Part shown: piece by piece, positions 1 to 4,947 of the stretch
How the letters are laid out: the number at the start of each line of letters is the position of its first letter
Position numbering within the stretch: position 1 is the first letter of the stretch
From: an uncultured Oscillospiraceae bacterium
Lineage (GTDB): Bacteria > Bacillota > Clostridia > Oscillospirales > Ruminococcaceae
Reading direction: 5' to 3'
Assembly: GCA_934232845.1 (NCBI GenBank)
Contig: CAKQGD010000076.1
Location: 1-6,443 of the forward strand
DNA: 6,443 bases
Position numbers and translations under genes: made by a program
The notes under the pieces: model-generated
The model's input: the letters and a program-made list of their open reading frames with translations, nothing else
The model's database searches: none
What the model was told of the DNA's origin: nothing

Positions 1-1
1 G

Positions 2-376
2 GTGCATATTTCTGAGGTCGCTGCTACATATGTCAAGGAAATCCGCGACTTTGTACAGGAAAACCAAATGGTTCGCGTAAAAGTACTGGCCGTTACACCG
101 GAGGGAAAAATCAACCTTTCGATGAAACGTGCCATTGATCAGGCACCGCCGCCTTTGCGGCCGCGCACTCCCCAGAGGCGCCCTTATACACCTGCACCCC
201 GCCACACGGGTCCGGGGGCTGATGTGGCTTTTAATCGTACTCCTTCCGCTCCTCAGAGCTTTGAGGACATGATGTCACGTTTTAAGCAGACAAGCGACGA
301 TAAAATGTCGGATATTAAAAGGAATTTAGACGGCAAGCGCGGCTCCTCCCGCAAGGGCGGACATGGGCGGCCTTGA
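2..376 (+). CDS. S1-domain RNA-binding protein, 3' part only
   Basis: The frame is open from the window edge, so the true start lies upstream; the GTG at base 2 is most likely the internal valine of the S1 motif (G-L-)V-H-I-S-E. Residues 1-45 are the second half of an S1 fold (HISEV, then VRVKVLAVTPEGKINLSMKRA), a nucleic-acid-binding OB-fold. Residues 47-80 are a Pro/Arg-rich linker (APPPLRPRTPQRRPY). The tail has SFEDMMSRFKQTSDDKMSDIKRN, a C-terminal pattern I associate with small clostridial S1 proteins of the YabR type, and ends basic (Lys/Arg/Gly). These proteins probably bind RNA or ribosomes in the cytoplasm, but their exact role is not settled. The stop is followed 11 bases later by a strong terminator, so this is the last gene of its unit. 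The family call is firm; any specific name would be inference. Confidence 0.85.
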   Translation: MHISEVAATYVKEIRDFVQENQMVRVKVLAVTPEGKINLSMKRAIDQAPPPLRPRTPQRRPYTPAPRHTGPGADVAFNRTPSAPQSFEDMMSRFKQTSDDKMSDIKRNLDGKRGSSRKGGHGRP

Positions 377-387
377 TTAGATTTGAC

Positions 388-415
388 AAAGCGGCTCCTT
401 GGGAGCCGCTTTTTT
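388..415 (+). terminator. Intrinsic terminator after the S1-domain gene
   Basis: AAAGCGGCTCC (388-398) pairs with GGAGCCGCTTT (402-412) around a three-base TTG loop: a GC-rich core plus A/T flank, ending in a run of six T (410-415). The flanking A run is short, so it probably acts mainly on the plus strand. It insulates the S1-domain gene from hpf. Confidence 0.9.
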
Positions 416-477
416 ACGTAATTGTATTATAAGCGACCTAAAAAGTGCAATAATGTGAAAAATTATTATGAATTATG

Positions 478-506
478 TTGATTTTCCGGTTTGATTATGC
501 TATACT
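478..506 (+). promoter_or_regulatory. Sigma-A promoter of hpf, extended -10
   Basis: TTGATT (478-483), a 17-base spacer, then TGC-TATACT with the -10 at 501-506 and the extended TG at 498-499. The start of transcription is predicted near 513, giving a leader of about 47 nt. The leader contains a small perfect inverted repeat GGATC-ATA-GATCC (530-542) just ahead of the ribosome-binding site AAAGGGGAG (546-554). An A/T inverted repeat AATAAT-(7)-ATTATT lies at 449-467 upstream of the -35, but it is in AT-rich DNA and may be chance. I saw no clear sigma-H or sigma-B type promoter. Confidence 0.75.
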
Positions 507-559
507 AAAAACAGCAAAAGTCCAAAGAAGGATCATAGATCCATGAAAGGGGAGCCCTT

Positions 560-1075
560 ATGAACATCACAATTACAGCCAAAAAAACAACGGTAAGAGA
601 GCCTTTTAAAGCCCGCGTGGAAAAAAAGCTTGAAAAGTTCGATCGTTTTTTTGACAATGCCAATGCTGCGGTCATGGTAAAAAACGAGCGTGACAGAGAA
701 ACGGTCGAGGTTACGATTCTTTCGAACGGAATGATTTACCGCGCGGAACGCACAACGCCTGATCGGACAGAATCTCTTGATGCTGTGGTGGATGTTCTCT
801 TTAAGCAGATCGTCAAGAATAAGACAAAGCTTTCCTCCCGTGTAAAGGATAAAGGCTTTGAAAGCGTACCGGAAGAAATCCATGAGGAAATTCCGTCTGA
901 GCCGATCAAAATTAAGAAGTTCCCGATTCACGCCATGGACGTCGACGAAGCAATTTTGCAGATGAACATGCTGGATCACGAATTCTTCCTTTTTAAGAAC
1001 GCACAGACCGGCGAGATGAATGTGGTCTACCGCCGCCATGGAGACAGCTATGGTGTGATCGAACCGGTGGACTGA
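560..1075 (+). CDS. hpf: Ribosome hibernation-promoting factor, long form
   Basis: Long-form HPF (RaiA/YvyD family) binds the 30S decoding region and, through its C-terminal domain, pairs 70S ribosomes into inactive 100S dimers in stationary phase or stress. The N-terminal domain (about 1-95) starts MNITITAKKTTVREPFKARVEKKL and has the family's basic helix and beta pattern. A linker rich in Glu/Pro (about 100-115) leads to the C-terminal dimerisation domain (about 116-170) with the hallmark KKFPIHAMDVDEAILQMNML, EFFLFKNAQTGEMNVVYRR and YGVIEP. At 171 residues it is close to the usual length for the long form. The ATG at 560 is preceded by a strong AAAGGGGAG site five bases away. It has its own promoter. 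No terminator lies between it and the downstream structured RNA, whose -35 element overlaps the hpf stop codon, so readthrough into that RNA is expected. Confidence 0.96.
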   Translation: MNITITAKKTTVREPFKARVEKKLEKFDRFFDNANAAVMVKNERDRETVEVTILSNGMIYRAERTTPDRTESLDAVVDVLFKQIVKNKTKLSSRVKDKGFESVPEEIHEEIPSEPIKIKKFPIHAMDVDEAILQMNMLDHEFFLFKNAQTGEMNVVYRRHGDSYGVIEPVD

Positions 1076-1096
1076 ACGCCGAAAATGTGATATGAT
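1068..1096 (+). promoter_or_regulatory. Promoter of the RNA between hpf and the methyltransferase
   Basis: TGGACT (1068-1073, four of six bases of the consensus) overlaps the last codons and stop of hpf. After a 17-base spacer comes TGA-TATGAT, with an extended TG at 1088-1089 and the -10 at 1091-1096. Transcription would start near 1103. The layout is the same as the hpf promoter and the promoter at 5689 (17-base spacer, extended -10), which supports it. Confidence 0.6.
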
Positions 1097-1102
1097 AGAA
1101 AA

Positions 1103-1328
1103 AACGGCTGCGCCTATCGCGTAAGCCGCGTCTGCAAGAATATTTCCTGCTGACAGTGAGAGCTGAGGCCCCTGTCGGACAGGCGGCTGCCGGACAGCGG
1201 CGGGCGTGCGGTCAGATGCGGGATCTGAGCACAGCCTGTATTGTCTTAAAGCCCCAAAGAGAATGTCAAGCTGTCCGGGCAGTTTGCTGCGGCGGCGCTC
1301 AGAGAAGGCTGAGCGCCGCCGCTTTTCC
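1103..1328 (+). ncRNA. Candidate structured RNA between hpf and the RNA methyltransferase
   Basis: This gap has no supported ORF, but has its own promoter, several nested helices and an intrinsic terminator. Helices read from the sequence: CGGCT/AGCCG (1105-1109 with 1124-1128) enclosing GCG/CGC; GCC-CCTG/CAGG-C-GGC (1168-1187); a long-range 11-bp helix with one bulge, CTGCCGGACAG (1187-1197) with CTGTCCGGGCAG (1271-1282); inside it a hairpin GGC-GTGC-gg-TCAGAT/ATCTGA-GCAC-a-GCC (1203-1236); and the 14-bp terminator stem. A short repeat (TGTCGGACAG at 1173, TGCCGGACAG at 1188) means the two copies can compete for the same 3' partner. The position next to an hpf/raiA gene makes the known raiA RNA motif the first family to test, although that motif usually lies upstream of raiA rather than downstream; 6S RNA is second. 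It could instead be a cis-acting leader of the methyltransferase gene. The family was not recognised by eye. Confidence 0.6.
1289..1326 (+). terminator. Strong intrinsic terminator of the hpf/RNA unit
   Basis: A perfect 14-bp stem, GCGGCGGCGCTCAG (1289-1302) with CTGAGCGCCGCCGC (1309-1322), has a six-base loop AGAAGG and is followed by TTTT. The T run is short, but the stem is very stable. It ends only about 11 bases before the ribosome-binding site of the methyltransferase gene, leaving no room for a separate promoter; the gene would depend on readthrough or on regulated antitermination. Confidence 0.8.
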
Positions 1329-1354
1329 GGACTAAAAGAAGGGAAACAGATTAT

Positions 1355-2476
1355 ATGAGTGGGGAAAGCTATCGTATCGCATGCCCGTGCCTGTTTGGAT
1401 TGGAAAGTGTTTTGGCCGGAGAAATTCGCCGCATGGGAATGCGGGATGTAGAGGTTTCTGACGGACGCGTGTCTTTTTCGGGTGATATGCTTGATATTGC
1501 AAGGGCGAATGTGCAGCTTCGCACCGCGGAACGTGTCGGCGTCATATTGGGAGAGTTTCATGCCGAAACCTTTGATGAGCTGTTTGAAGGAGTGCGCGCT
1601 CTTCCTTTGGAAGATTTTATCGGCAGAACGGATGCGTTTCCTGTCAAAGGCTGGTCGATTCATTCCAAACTGCACAGTATTCCCGATTGTCAGTCCATTG
1701 TGAAAAAAGCGGCCGCAAAACGTCTTGGCAGCAGCTATGGCGTACAATGGCTCGAAGAAAGCGGACCTGTGCATCAGCTGCAGTTTACCATTTTGAAAGA
1801 TCATGTCACACTCTTGCTGGATACCTCCGGCGTACCGCTTCACAAAAGAGGGTATCGTCCCGCGGCCAATCTTGCGCCCGTCAAAGAGACGCTTGCCGCA
1901 GGTATTGCCGATCTGGCCCGTGTGCGCGAAAATACGCTGCTGCTCGATCCGTGCTGCGGCTCCGGTACGCTGCTGATCGAGGGTGCGATGAAGGCGCTGC
2001 GTGTTCCCCCGGGGCTGCGTCGGCGTTTTGCCGCCGAGCAGTGGGAGAGCATCCCTTCGTCTGCTTGGAAAGACGCCCGTCAAATGGGCTTTGACGCGAT
2101 TCGCCGCGACGGAAAATTTCGTGGAATCGGCGCAGACATCGATCCTAACTGTCTGCCGCTTGTGCATGCGAACGCCAGCCGAGCGGGCGTAGACAGCAGG
2201 CTGCGTTGTCATACCGCGGATATAAAGGATATAGTTCTGCCCGAAGAGTCATTTGTTCTTATTACAAACCCGCCTTACGGAGAACGCATGATGGAGAGAA
2301 AAGACGCGGAGGATCTCGCCCGGACCATGGGACGTGTGTTTGAACCGGGAGAAGGGCGCACCTATGCGGTGATCAGTCCGCTGGAAAATTTTGAAGAGCT
2401 GTTTGGAAGAAAAGCGCAAAAACGCCGCAAGCTTTATAACGGTATGATTAAGTGCCAGCTTTACCTTTATTACTGA
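1355..2476 (+). CDS. THUMP-domain class I SAM-dependent RNA methyltransferase (RlmL/YpsC-like)
   Basis: The product is a cytoplasmic RNA methyltransferase of the UPF0020 family, probably acting on 23S rRNA as RlmL-type enzymes do; the substrate is inferred from the family. The start MSGESYRIACPCLFGLESVLAGEIRRMG is typical. The N-terminal and THUMP RNA-binding part covers about residues 5-160. The methyltransferase part follows: LHKRGYR (162-168), the SAM-binding loop LDPCCGSGT (197-205), the acidic GADID (259-263), and the catalytic NPPYGERM (305-312), the N6-adenine/guanine-N2 type signature. It ends in KRRKLYNGMIKCQLYLYY, the usual C-terminus. At 373 residues it appears complete. The ATG at 1355 follows AGAAGGGA (1337-1344) by about ten bases. 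It lies directly behind the terminator of the structured RNA, with no visible promoter of its own. The family call is firm; the gene symbol is left open because YpsC- and RlmL-type members differ in target. Confidence 0.92.
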   Translation: MSGESYRIACPCLFGLESVLAGEIRRMGMRDVEVSDGRVSFSGDMLDIARANVQLRTAERVGVILGEFHAETFDELFEGVRALPLEDFIGRTDAFPVKGWSIHSKLHSIPDCQSIVKKAAAKRLGSSYGVQWLEESGPVHQLQFTILKDHVTLLLDTSGVPLHKRGYRPAANLAPVKETLAAGIADLARVRENTLLLDPCCGSGTLLIEGAMKALRVPPGLRRRFAAEQWESIPSSAWKDARQMGFDAIRRDGKFRGIGADIDPNCLPLVHANASRAGVDSRLRCHTADIKDIVLPEESFVLITNPPYGERMMERKDAEDLARTMGRVFEPGEGRTYAVISPLENFEELFGRKAQKRRKLYNGMIKCQLYLYY

Positions 2477-2517
2477 GACCTGTAGAGGCAGGTAAAATCA
2501 CTTTTATAAATACGGAC

Positions 2518-2550
2518 ACCCCGAATTCGGCGGAGCTGGAGGGGTTATTT
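2518..2550 (+). terminator. Weak possible terminator after the methyltransferase gene
   Basis: ACCCC (2518-2522) pairs with GGGGT (2541-2545) around an 18-base loop, followed by TTATTTTCTC. The stem is short and the loop large. A second small hairpin, ACCTG/CAGGT (2478-2482 with 2489-2493), sits immediately after the stop codon. Either may contribute, but the strong terminator at 2618-2649 is the more convincing end of the transcript. Confidence 0.3.
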
Positions 2551-2617
2551 TCTCTTGATTTTTTGCAGAGTTCGTTTTTCTCGGTTTGCATCGTTTGCCG
2601 ATTGCTTCTACCTATGA

Positions 2618-2649
2618 AAAAAGCGCACCGCAGCAGCGGTGCGCTTTTT
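2618..2649. terminator. Bidirectional intrinsic terminator
   Basis: GCGCACCGC (2623-2631) pairs perfectly with GCGGTGCGC (2636-2644) around an AGCA loop. The stem is flanked by an A run on the left and TTTTT (2645-2649) on the right, so it can work on both strands. On the plus strand it would end the methyltransferase transcript; on the minus strand it would catch readthrough past nth. Confidence 0.88.
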
Positions 2650-2660
2650 ATGACGGGAAC

Positions 2661-2688
2661 GGAGGCGCTTTCGCCTCCTGCGGTTTCC
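2661..2688. repeat. Stable hairpin without a T run
   Basis: GGAGGCG (2661-2667) and CGCCTCC (2672-2678) form a perfect 7-bp stem with a CTTT loop. The outer GGAAC (2656-2660) can also pair imperfectly with GTTTCC (2683-2688). No T run follows on either strand, so it is not a usual terminator. It sits just behind the bidirectional terminator and may be an RNA-stabilising or chance structure. Confidence 0.5.
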
Positions 2689-2936
2689 AACGTCCGCTTT
2701 TCGAGAATTTTCACCGCCTATGTCCTCAGAAGGGACTCTTTGTTATCAATTTGAGCACTTTCGTGTCAGTAATTACCGGACGATAATACGGGATTCATCT
2801 GAAGAAGAACTATAAAACCGTTTGCAGCCTTTTTACCATATTGGCTCTGTAATCTGATAAAGGCCGGCAGTGATCCGAATCCGCTGCGAGAGAAGCACGA
2901 ATGTACTTAAATCGGGCGAGTTATCTAAAATAAAGA
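2689..2936. other. Intergenic stretch with no recognisable gene
   Basis: With the two hairpins to its left and the terminator to its right, this makes up the gap of about 530 bases between the converging methyltransferase and nth genes. I see no ORF with a family signature, ribosome-binding site or start, and no convincing promoter. On the minus strand the frame ending at about 2776 reads RFYSSSSDESRIIVR then stop, which could be the tail of a decayed gene, but a stop codon lies only a few residues upstream. Confidence 0.6.
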
Positions 2937-2976
2937 AAAAGATTCAAAGCCGGCTTTGCTTGACTTTGAATCTTTT
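2937..2976. terminator. Bidirectional terminator downstream of nth
   Basis: AAAAGATTCAAAG (2937-2949) and CTTTGAATCTTTT (2964-2976) form a perfect 13-bp stem with a 14-base loop. Read on the minus strand, the stem is followed by a T-rich stretch (T run, then CTTTATTTTA), and it lies about 34 bases after the nth stop. The A/T-rich ends make it usable in both directions. The inner palindrome CAAAGCCGGCTTTG (2945-2958) offers an alternative fold. Confidence 0.85.
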
Positions 2977-3009
2977 ACTTTTATGAACTTCTGATCAAGA
3001 TCAGAGATT

Positions 3010-3654
3010 TTATGCCTGCCCGGAAAGAGCTTGTGCATGTGCGCAAACCGGCGCCATGACACAGGCGGCGCATTGAGGGCGGCGGGCGACACAGACTGCG
3101 CGTCCGTGCAGAACAAGCCTGTGACAGAAATGATTGGCTTCTTCCATCGGCAGACAGGCGCGCAGTTCTTTTTCCGTTTTGAGAGGGTCTTTTGTGGTGG
3201 TCAGGCCGAGCAGATTGGTGATGCGGATGCAGTGCGTGTCACAGACCACAGCGGGCTTGTGAAAGACATCTCCGACAATGAGATTGGCAGTTTTTCTGCC
3301 TACACCGGGAAGTTTTGTCAGCTCCTCGACCGTGTCGGGAAGGCTGCCGCCGTATTCATCCAGAAGCATCTTGGCCATGGCGACGATGTCGCGGGCTTTT
3401 GTTTTGTAGAGTCCGCAGCTTTTGATATATTCGCCGACTTCTTCCGGTGTGGCAGCCGCAAAAGCCTCCAGCGTGGAAAAACGCTCGAAGAGCGCAGGCG
3501 TTACAAGATTCACACGGGCGTCTGTACATTGCGCCGCGAGCCGAACAGAAATCAAAAGCTCATAGGGCTTTTCATATTCCAGAGAACACACGGCGTCTGG
3601 ATATGCCTCTTTTAAAAGGCGGACAGCCTCGTATGCACGTTCTTTTTTCGTCAT
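3010..3654 (-). CDS. nth: Endonuclease III, DNA glycosylase/AP lyase with 4Fe-4S cluster
   Basis: Endonuclease III removes oxidised pyrimidines from DNA and cuts the abasic site by beta-elimination, starting base excision repair. At 214 residues it has the normal length. Visible hallmarks: LAAQCTDARVN (39-49), a member of the LLSAQ-T-D motif; the helix-hairpin-helix LPGVGRKTANLIVGDVF (115-131) with catalytic Lys121; VCDTHCIRI with catalytic Asp139; VLHGR (181-185); and the cluster ligands Cys188-x6-Cys195-x2-Cys198-x5-Cys204, the canonical spacing. All key residues are present. The ATG is preceded on the minus strand by AAAGAGGTGAG about five bases away. The gene stands alone, facing the methyltransferase gene and diverging from the spoIIG operon, with its own probable promoter and a terminator about 34 bases after the stop. 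Confidence 0.97.
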   Translation of the reverse strand: MTKKERAYEAVRLLKEAYPDAVCSLEYEKPYELLISVRLAAQCTDARVNLVTPALFERFSTLEAFAAATPEEVGEYIKSCGLYKTKARDIVAMAKMLLDEYGGSLPDTVEELTKLPGVGRKTANLIVGDVFHKPAVVCDTHCIRITNLLGLTTTKDPLKTEKELRACLPMEEANHFCHRLVLHGRAVCVARRPQCAACVMAPVCAHAQALSGQA

Positions 3655-3674
3655 ATACGCTCACCTCTTTTGGC

Positions 3675-3703
3675 ATTGTAGCGTATTTTAGAGAAAAAAA
3701 CAA
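3675..3703 (-). promoter_or_regulatory. Probable promoter of nth
   Basis: Reading the minus strand, TTGTTT (3703-3698) is followed after 17 bases by TACAAT (3680-3675). Transcription would start near 3668, giving a very short leader of about 14 nt that just includes the ribosome-binding site. The -10 is good and the -35 only fair. The T run in the -35 region also follows a weak AT hairpin, so the same bases could end an upstream minus-strand transcript. Confidence 0.45.
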
Positions 3704-3717
3704 GAACGCGGCTCTTT

Positions 3718-3933
3718 TTAGGGAAGGAGGAGGGCCTTTTGGCCGCGCAGGCTTCGGGGAAGCGCGAAAGAAGGCCAAAAGCTTCTGTTGGGAATCGGGC
3801 AGCAGGCGCCGCAGGCGGGGGATTCTCGGGCGGTGGACTGAGAGGATGCCTCGGGAAAAGAGGAGGCTTTTTTGCCGGTTTGTGCGCTGCCGGCATTTTT
3901 TCTGCAGGCACGGCAGCGAGGACAGCTGCACAT
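3718..3933 (-). CDS. Doubtful small cysteine-rich ORF upstream of nth
   Basis: A 71-codon frame starts with ATG at 3933 and reads MCSCPRCRACRKN, giving a C-x-C-x2-C-x2-C cluster, later CGACC (residues 42-46), then ends RGQKALLLP. AGGAG lies ten bases before the ATG, and a perfect TATAAT (3975-3970, minus strand) would start a transcript about 30 bases before it; the -35 is poor. No family was recognised. Against it: other minus-strand frames are also open here because the region is C-rich on this strand, the plus strand carries terminator-like hairpins through the same bases, and codon use is not clearly biased. Treat as a candidate only. Confidence 0.22.
   Translation of the reverse strand: MCSCPRCRACRKNAGSAQTGKKASSFPEASSQSTARESPACGACCPIPNRSFWPSFALPRSLRGQKALLLP
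3736..3781. repeat. Large nested inverted repeat in the nth-spoIIGA spacer
   Basis: The outer arms CTTTTGGCC (3736-3744) and GGCCAAAAG (3773-3781) are a perfect 9-bp match. Inside, CGC-(AG)-GCTTC (3746-3755) pairs with GAAGC-GCG (3759-3766) around a GGG loop, leaving only an AG bulge. The left arm is part of GGCC-TTTT-GGCC (3733-3744), which can also fold by itself. There is no T run after it on either strand, so it is not a simple terminator. It may belong to an RNA that ends at 3873-3901. Confidence 0.55.
3848..3901 (+). terminator. Two tandem plus-strand terminator-like hairpins
   Basis: First: GCCTC (3848-3852) with GAGGC (3863-3867), then TTTTTT (3868-3873). Second: TGCCGG (3873-3878) with CCGGCA (3890-3895), then TTTTTT (3896-3901). 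Both have the T run on the plus strand only. A third, looser one, ACAGCT/AGCTGT (3922-3927 with 3951-3956, followed by TTTTATT), lies just behind. No plus-strand gene precedes them; the nearest upstream gene, nth, is on the other strand. They may insulate spoIIGA from transcription antisense to nth, or end an unannotated short RNA. Confidence 0.5.
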
Positions 3934-4018
3934 AGACGATCAACTCCTGTAGCTGTTTTTTATTATTGTATTATACAGAGGAAAAAAGGGTGCATTCAGA
4001 CAGAAAGGCACATCCGCC

Positions 4019-4053
4019 TTCGACGGAAAGCGCCCTCTCTTTCGTCTTATAAT
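4019..4053 (+). promoter_or_regulatory. Candidate Spo0A-activated promoter of the spoIIG operon
   Basis: A perfect TATAAT (4048-4053) lies 25 bases before the spoIIGA start, but no -35 stands at the usual 17-base distance. Two sites resembling the Spo0A box (TGNCGAA) are present in reverse orientation, each one base off: TTCGACG (4019-4025) and TTCGTCT (4041-4047), 22 bases apart. In Bacillus subtilis the spoIIG promoter is used by sigma-A RNA polymerase with an over-long spacer and needs phosphorylated Spo0A bound around the -35. The weak -35 match TTCGAC (4019-4024), 23 bases from the -10, resembles that layout. The role is inferred from the downstream genes. Confidence 0.5.
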
Positions 4054-4077
4054 GAACGAAGAAAGGGGGAGGCGTTC

Positions 4078-4947
4078 ATGATTGTGTATGTGGATGTGCT
4101 GTTGATTGTCAATTTTATGGTAAATTTTATTTTATTGAGGCTTACCGCACAATTTTCCGGAGAGTTGTTTTCCGGAAAAAGGGCGGCTTGCGGGGCGTTT
4201 GCAGGGGCACTGTCGGCACTGATTGTTTTTTTTCCGGATCCGCCGTTTTTAGGGCTGGCGGCGCTGCGCCTCGGCGTCAGTTTTGTGATGGTTCTGATCG
4301 CGTTTGGCGTGGGAAAAGACCGCGCGCTGCCGAAGCTTACAATGCTTTTGTTTCTGATTAGTTTTCTGTTTTCCGGGATGATGCTCGCTGTAAGCATCAT
4401 TTTTGAGCAGGATATGATGAGCGTATATCACGGAGTTCTGTATTTTGACATTGGTCTTCCGGCCCTTCTGATGTCCGTGACCGCGGCGTATTTTCTTTCC
4501 AAGCTGCTTTCCATGCTGCTTTGGGGCAGAAATCCGCAGGGCAGTCAATGCCGTGCGACGATTGTAACGACCCGAGGAAGCTGTACCGTTTCCGCTCTGA
4601 TTGATACGGGAAACAGCCTGACAGAGCCCTTTTCCGGAGATCCGGTGCTTGTCTGTGAGAAAGAGGCACTGAAAGGAGTTCTCCCCATGGCAATGGAAAA
4701 ACGAGGTCCCAACGTACCTCTTCCGGTGGGATGCAGGCTTGTTCCGTATCGTACGGTCGGGGGAAAGGGCGTACTGGAGGCGTTTCGTCCGCTCTGTGTC
4801 CGCATTGAATCGGGGCAGAACATTTATCGGTGCGAGAGAGTCTATGTTGCCGTCAGTTGTGATCCAATCGGGGCCGGCTCTTTCTGCGCTGTCTTAAACC
4901 CCATTCTGTTGTCCGAAGGAAAAAGAGAGGAGGCCCCCGCTGTATGA
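4078..4947 (+). CDS. spoIIGA: SpoIIGA, membrane aspartic protease processing pro-sigma-E
   Basis: SpoIIGA sits in the sporulation septum membrane and cuts the pro-sequence from pro-sigma-E in the mother cell after signalling from the forespore. The N-terminal half has about five hydrophobic segments (roughly residues 2-20, 38-53, 57-78, 86-108, 122-148). The soluble C-terminal half carries the protease motif ALIDTGNSL with Asp176, matching the catalytic Asp of the family, followed by VPYRTVGGKGVLEAFRP (222-238) and AVLNPILL (271-278), typical of the family. At 289 residues it is slightly shorter than the 309-residue B. subtilis protein. The ATG at 4078 was chosen because AAAGGGGGAGG (4062-4072) lies five bases before it and MIVYVDVLLIVNFMVNFILL is the usual beginning; the frame is open about 113 codons further upstream, but that stretch looks non-coding. 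Its stop overlaps the sigE start (ATGA), suggesting translational coupling. Confidence 0.96.
   Translation: MIVYVDVLLIVNFMVNFILLRLTAQFSGELFSGKRAACGAFAGALSALIVFFPDPPFLGLAALRLGVSFVMVLIAFGVGKDRALPKLTMLLFLISFLFSGMMLAVSIIFEQDMMSVYHGVLYFDIGLPALLMSVTAAYFLSKLLSMLLWGRNPQGSQCRATIVTTRGSCTVSALIDTGNSLTEPFSGDPVLVCEKEALKGVLPMAMEKRGPNVPLPVGCRLVPYRTVGGKGVLEAFRPLCVRIESGQNIYRCERVYVAVSCDPIGAGSFCAVLNPILLSEGKREEAPAV

Noticed and set aside
449..467. AATAAT-(7)-ATTATT as an operator upstream of hpf
   Set aside because: It lies in very AT-rich DNA where such short repeats are expected by chance, and it does not overlap the promoter elements.
1076..1354. RNase P RNA, tmRNA or SRP RNA between hpf and the methyltransferase gene
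   Set aside because: RNase P RNA lies near this methyltransferase in some Firmicutes, but its conserved 5' core (GAGGAAAGTCC) and 3' ACAGAA region are absent and the gap is too short. The SRP GGAAGGAAGCAGC-type loop and the tmRNA ends are also absent.
533..2212. A 559-codon open frame on the minus strand
   Set aside because: It lies fully antisense to hpf and the methyltransferase gene, both of which show clear family motifs; its translation shows no domain pattern and has the mixed basic/Cys/Phe content of a shadow frame.
2770..2830. A decayed gene on the minus strand (RFYSSSSDESRIIVR then stop)
   Set aside because: Only about 17 residues look protein-like, a stop lies just upstream, and no neighbouring frame continues with a recognisable family.
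3830..3867. A TPP riboswitch suggested by CTGAGAGGATGCC
   Set aside because: The second conserved core (ACCTGATCTGG...) is missing and the downstream genes are sporulation genes, not thiamine genes.
3739..4077. An upstream extension of the spoIIGA frame by about 113 codons
   Set aside because: The extension is low-complexity Gly/Ala/Arg, lacks family similarity, runs through terminator hairpins, and the ATG at 4078 has an ideal ribosome-binding site and the normal SpoIIGA beginning.
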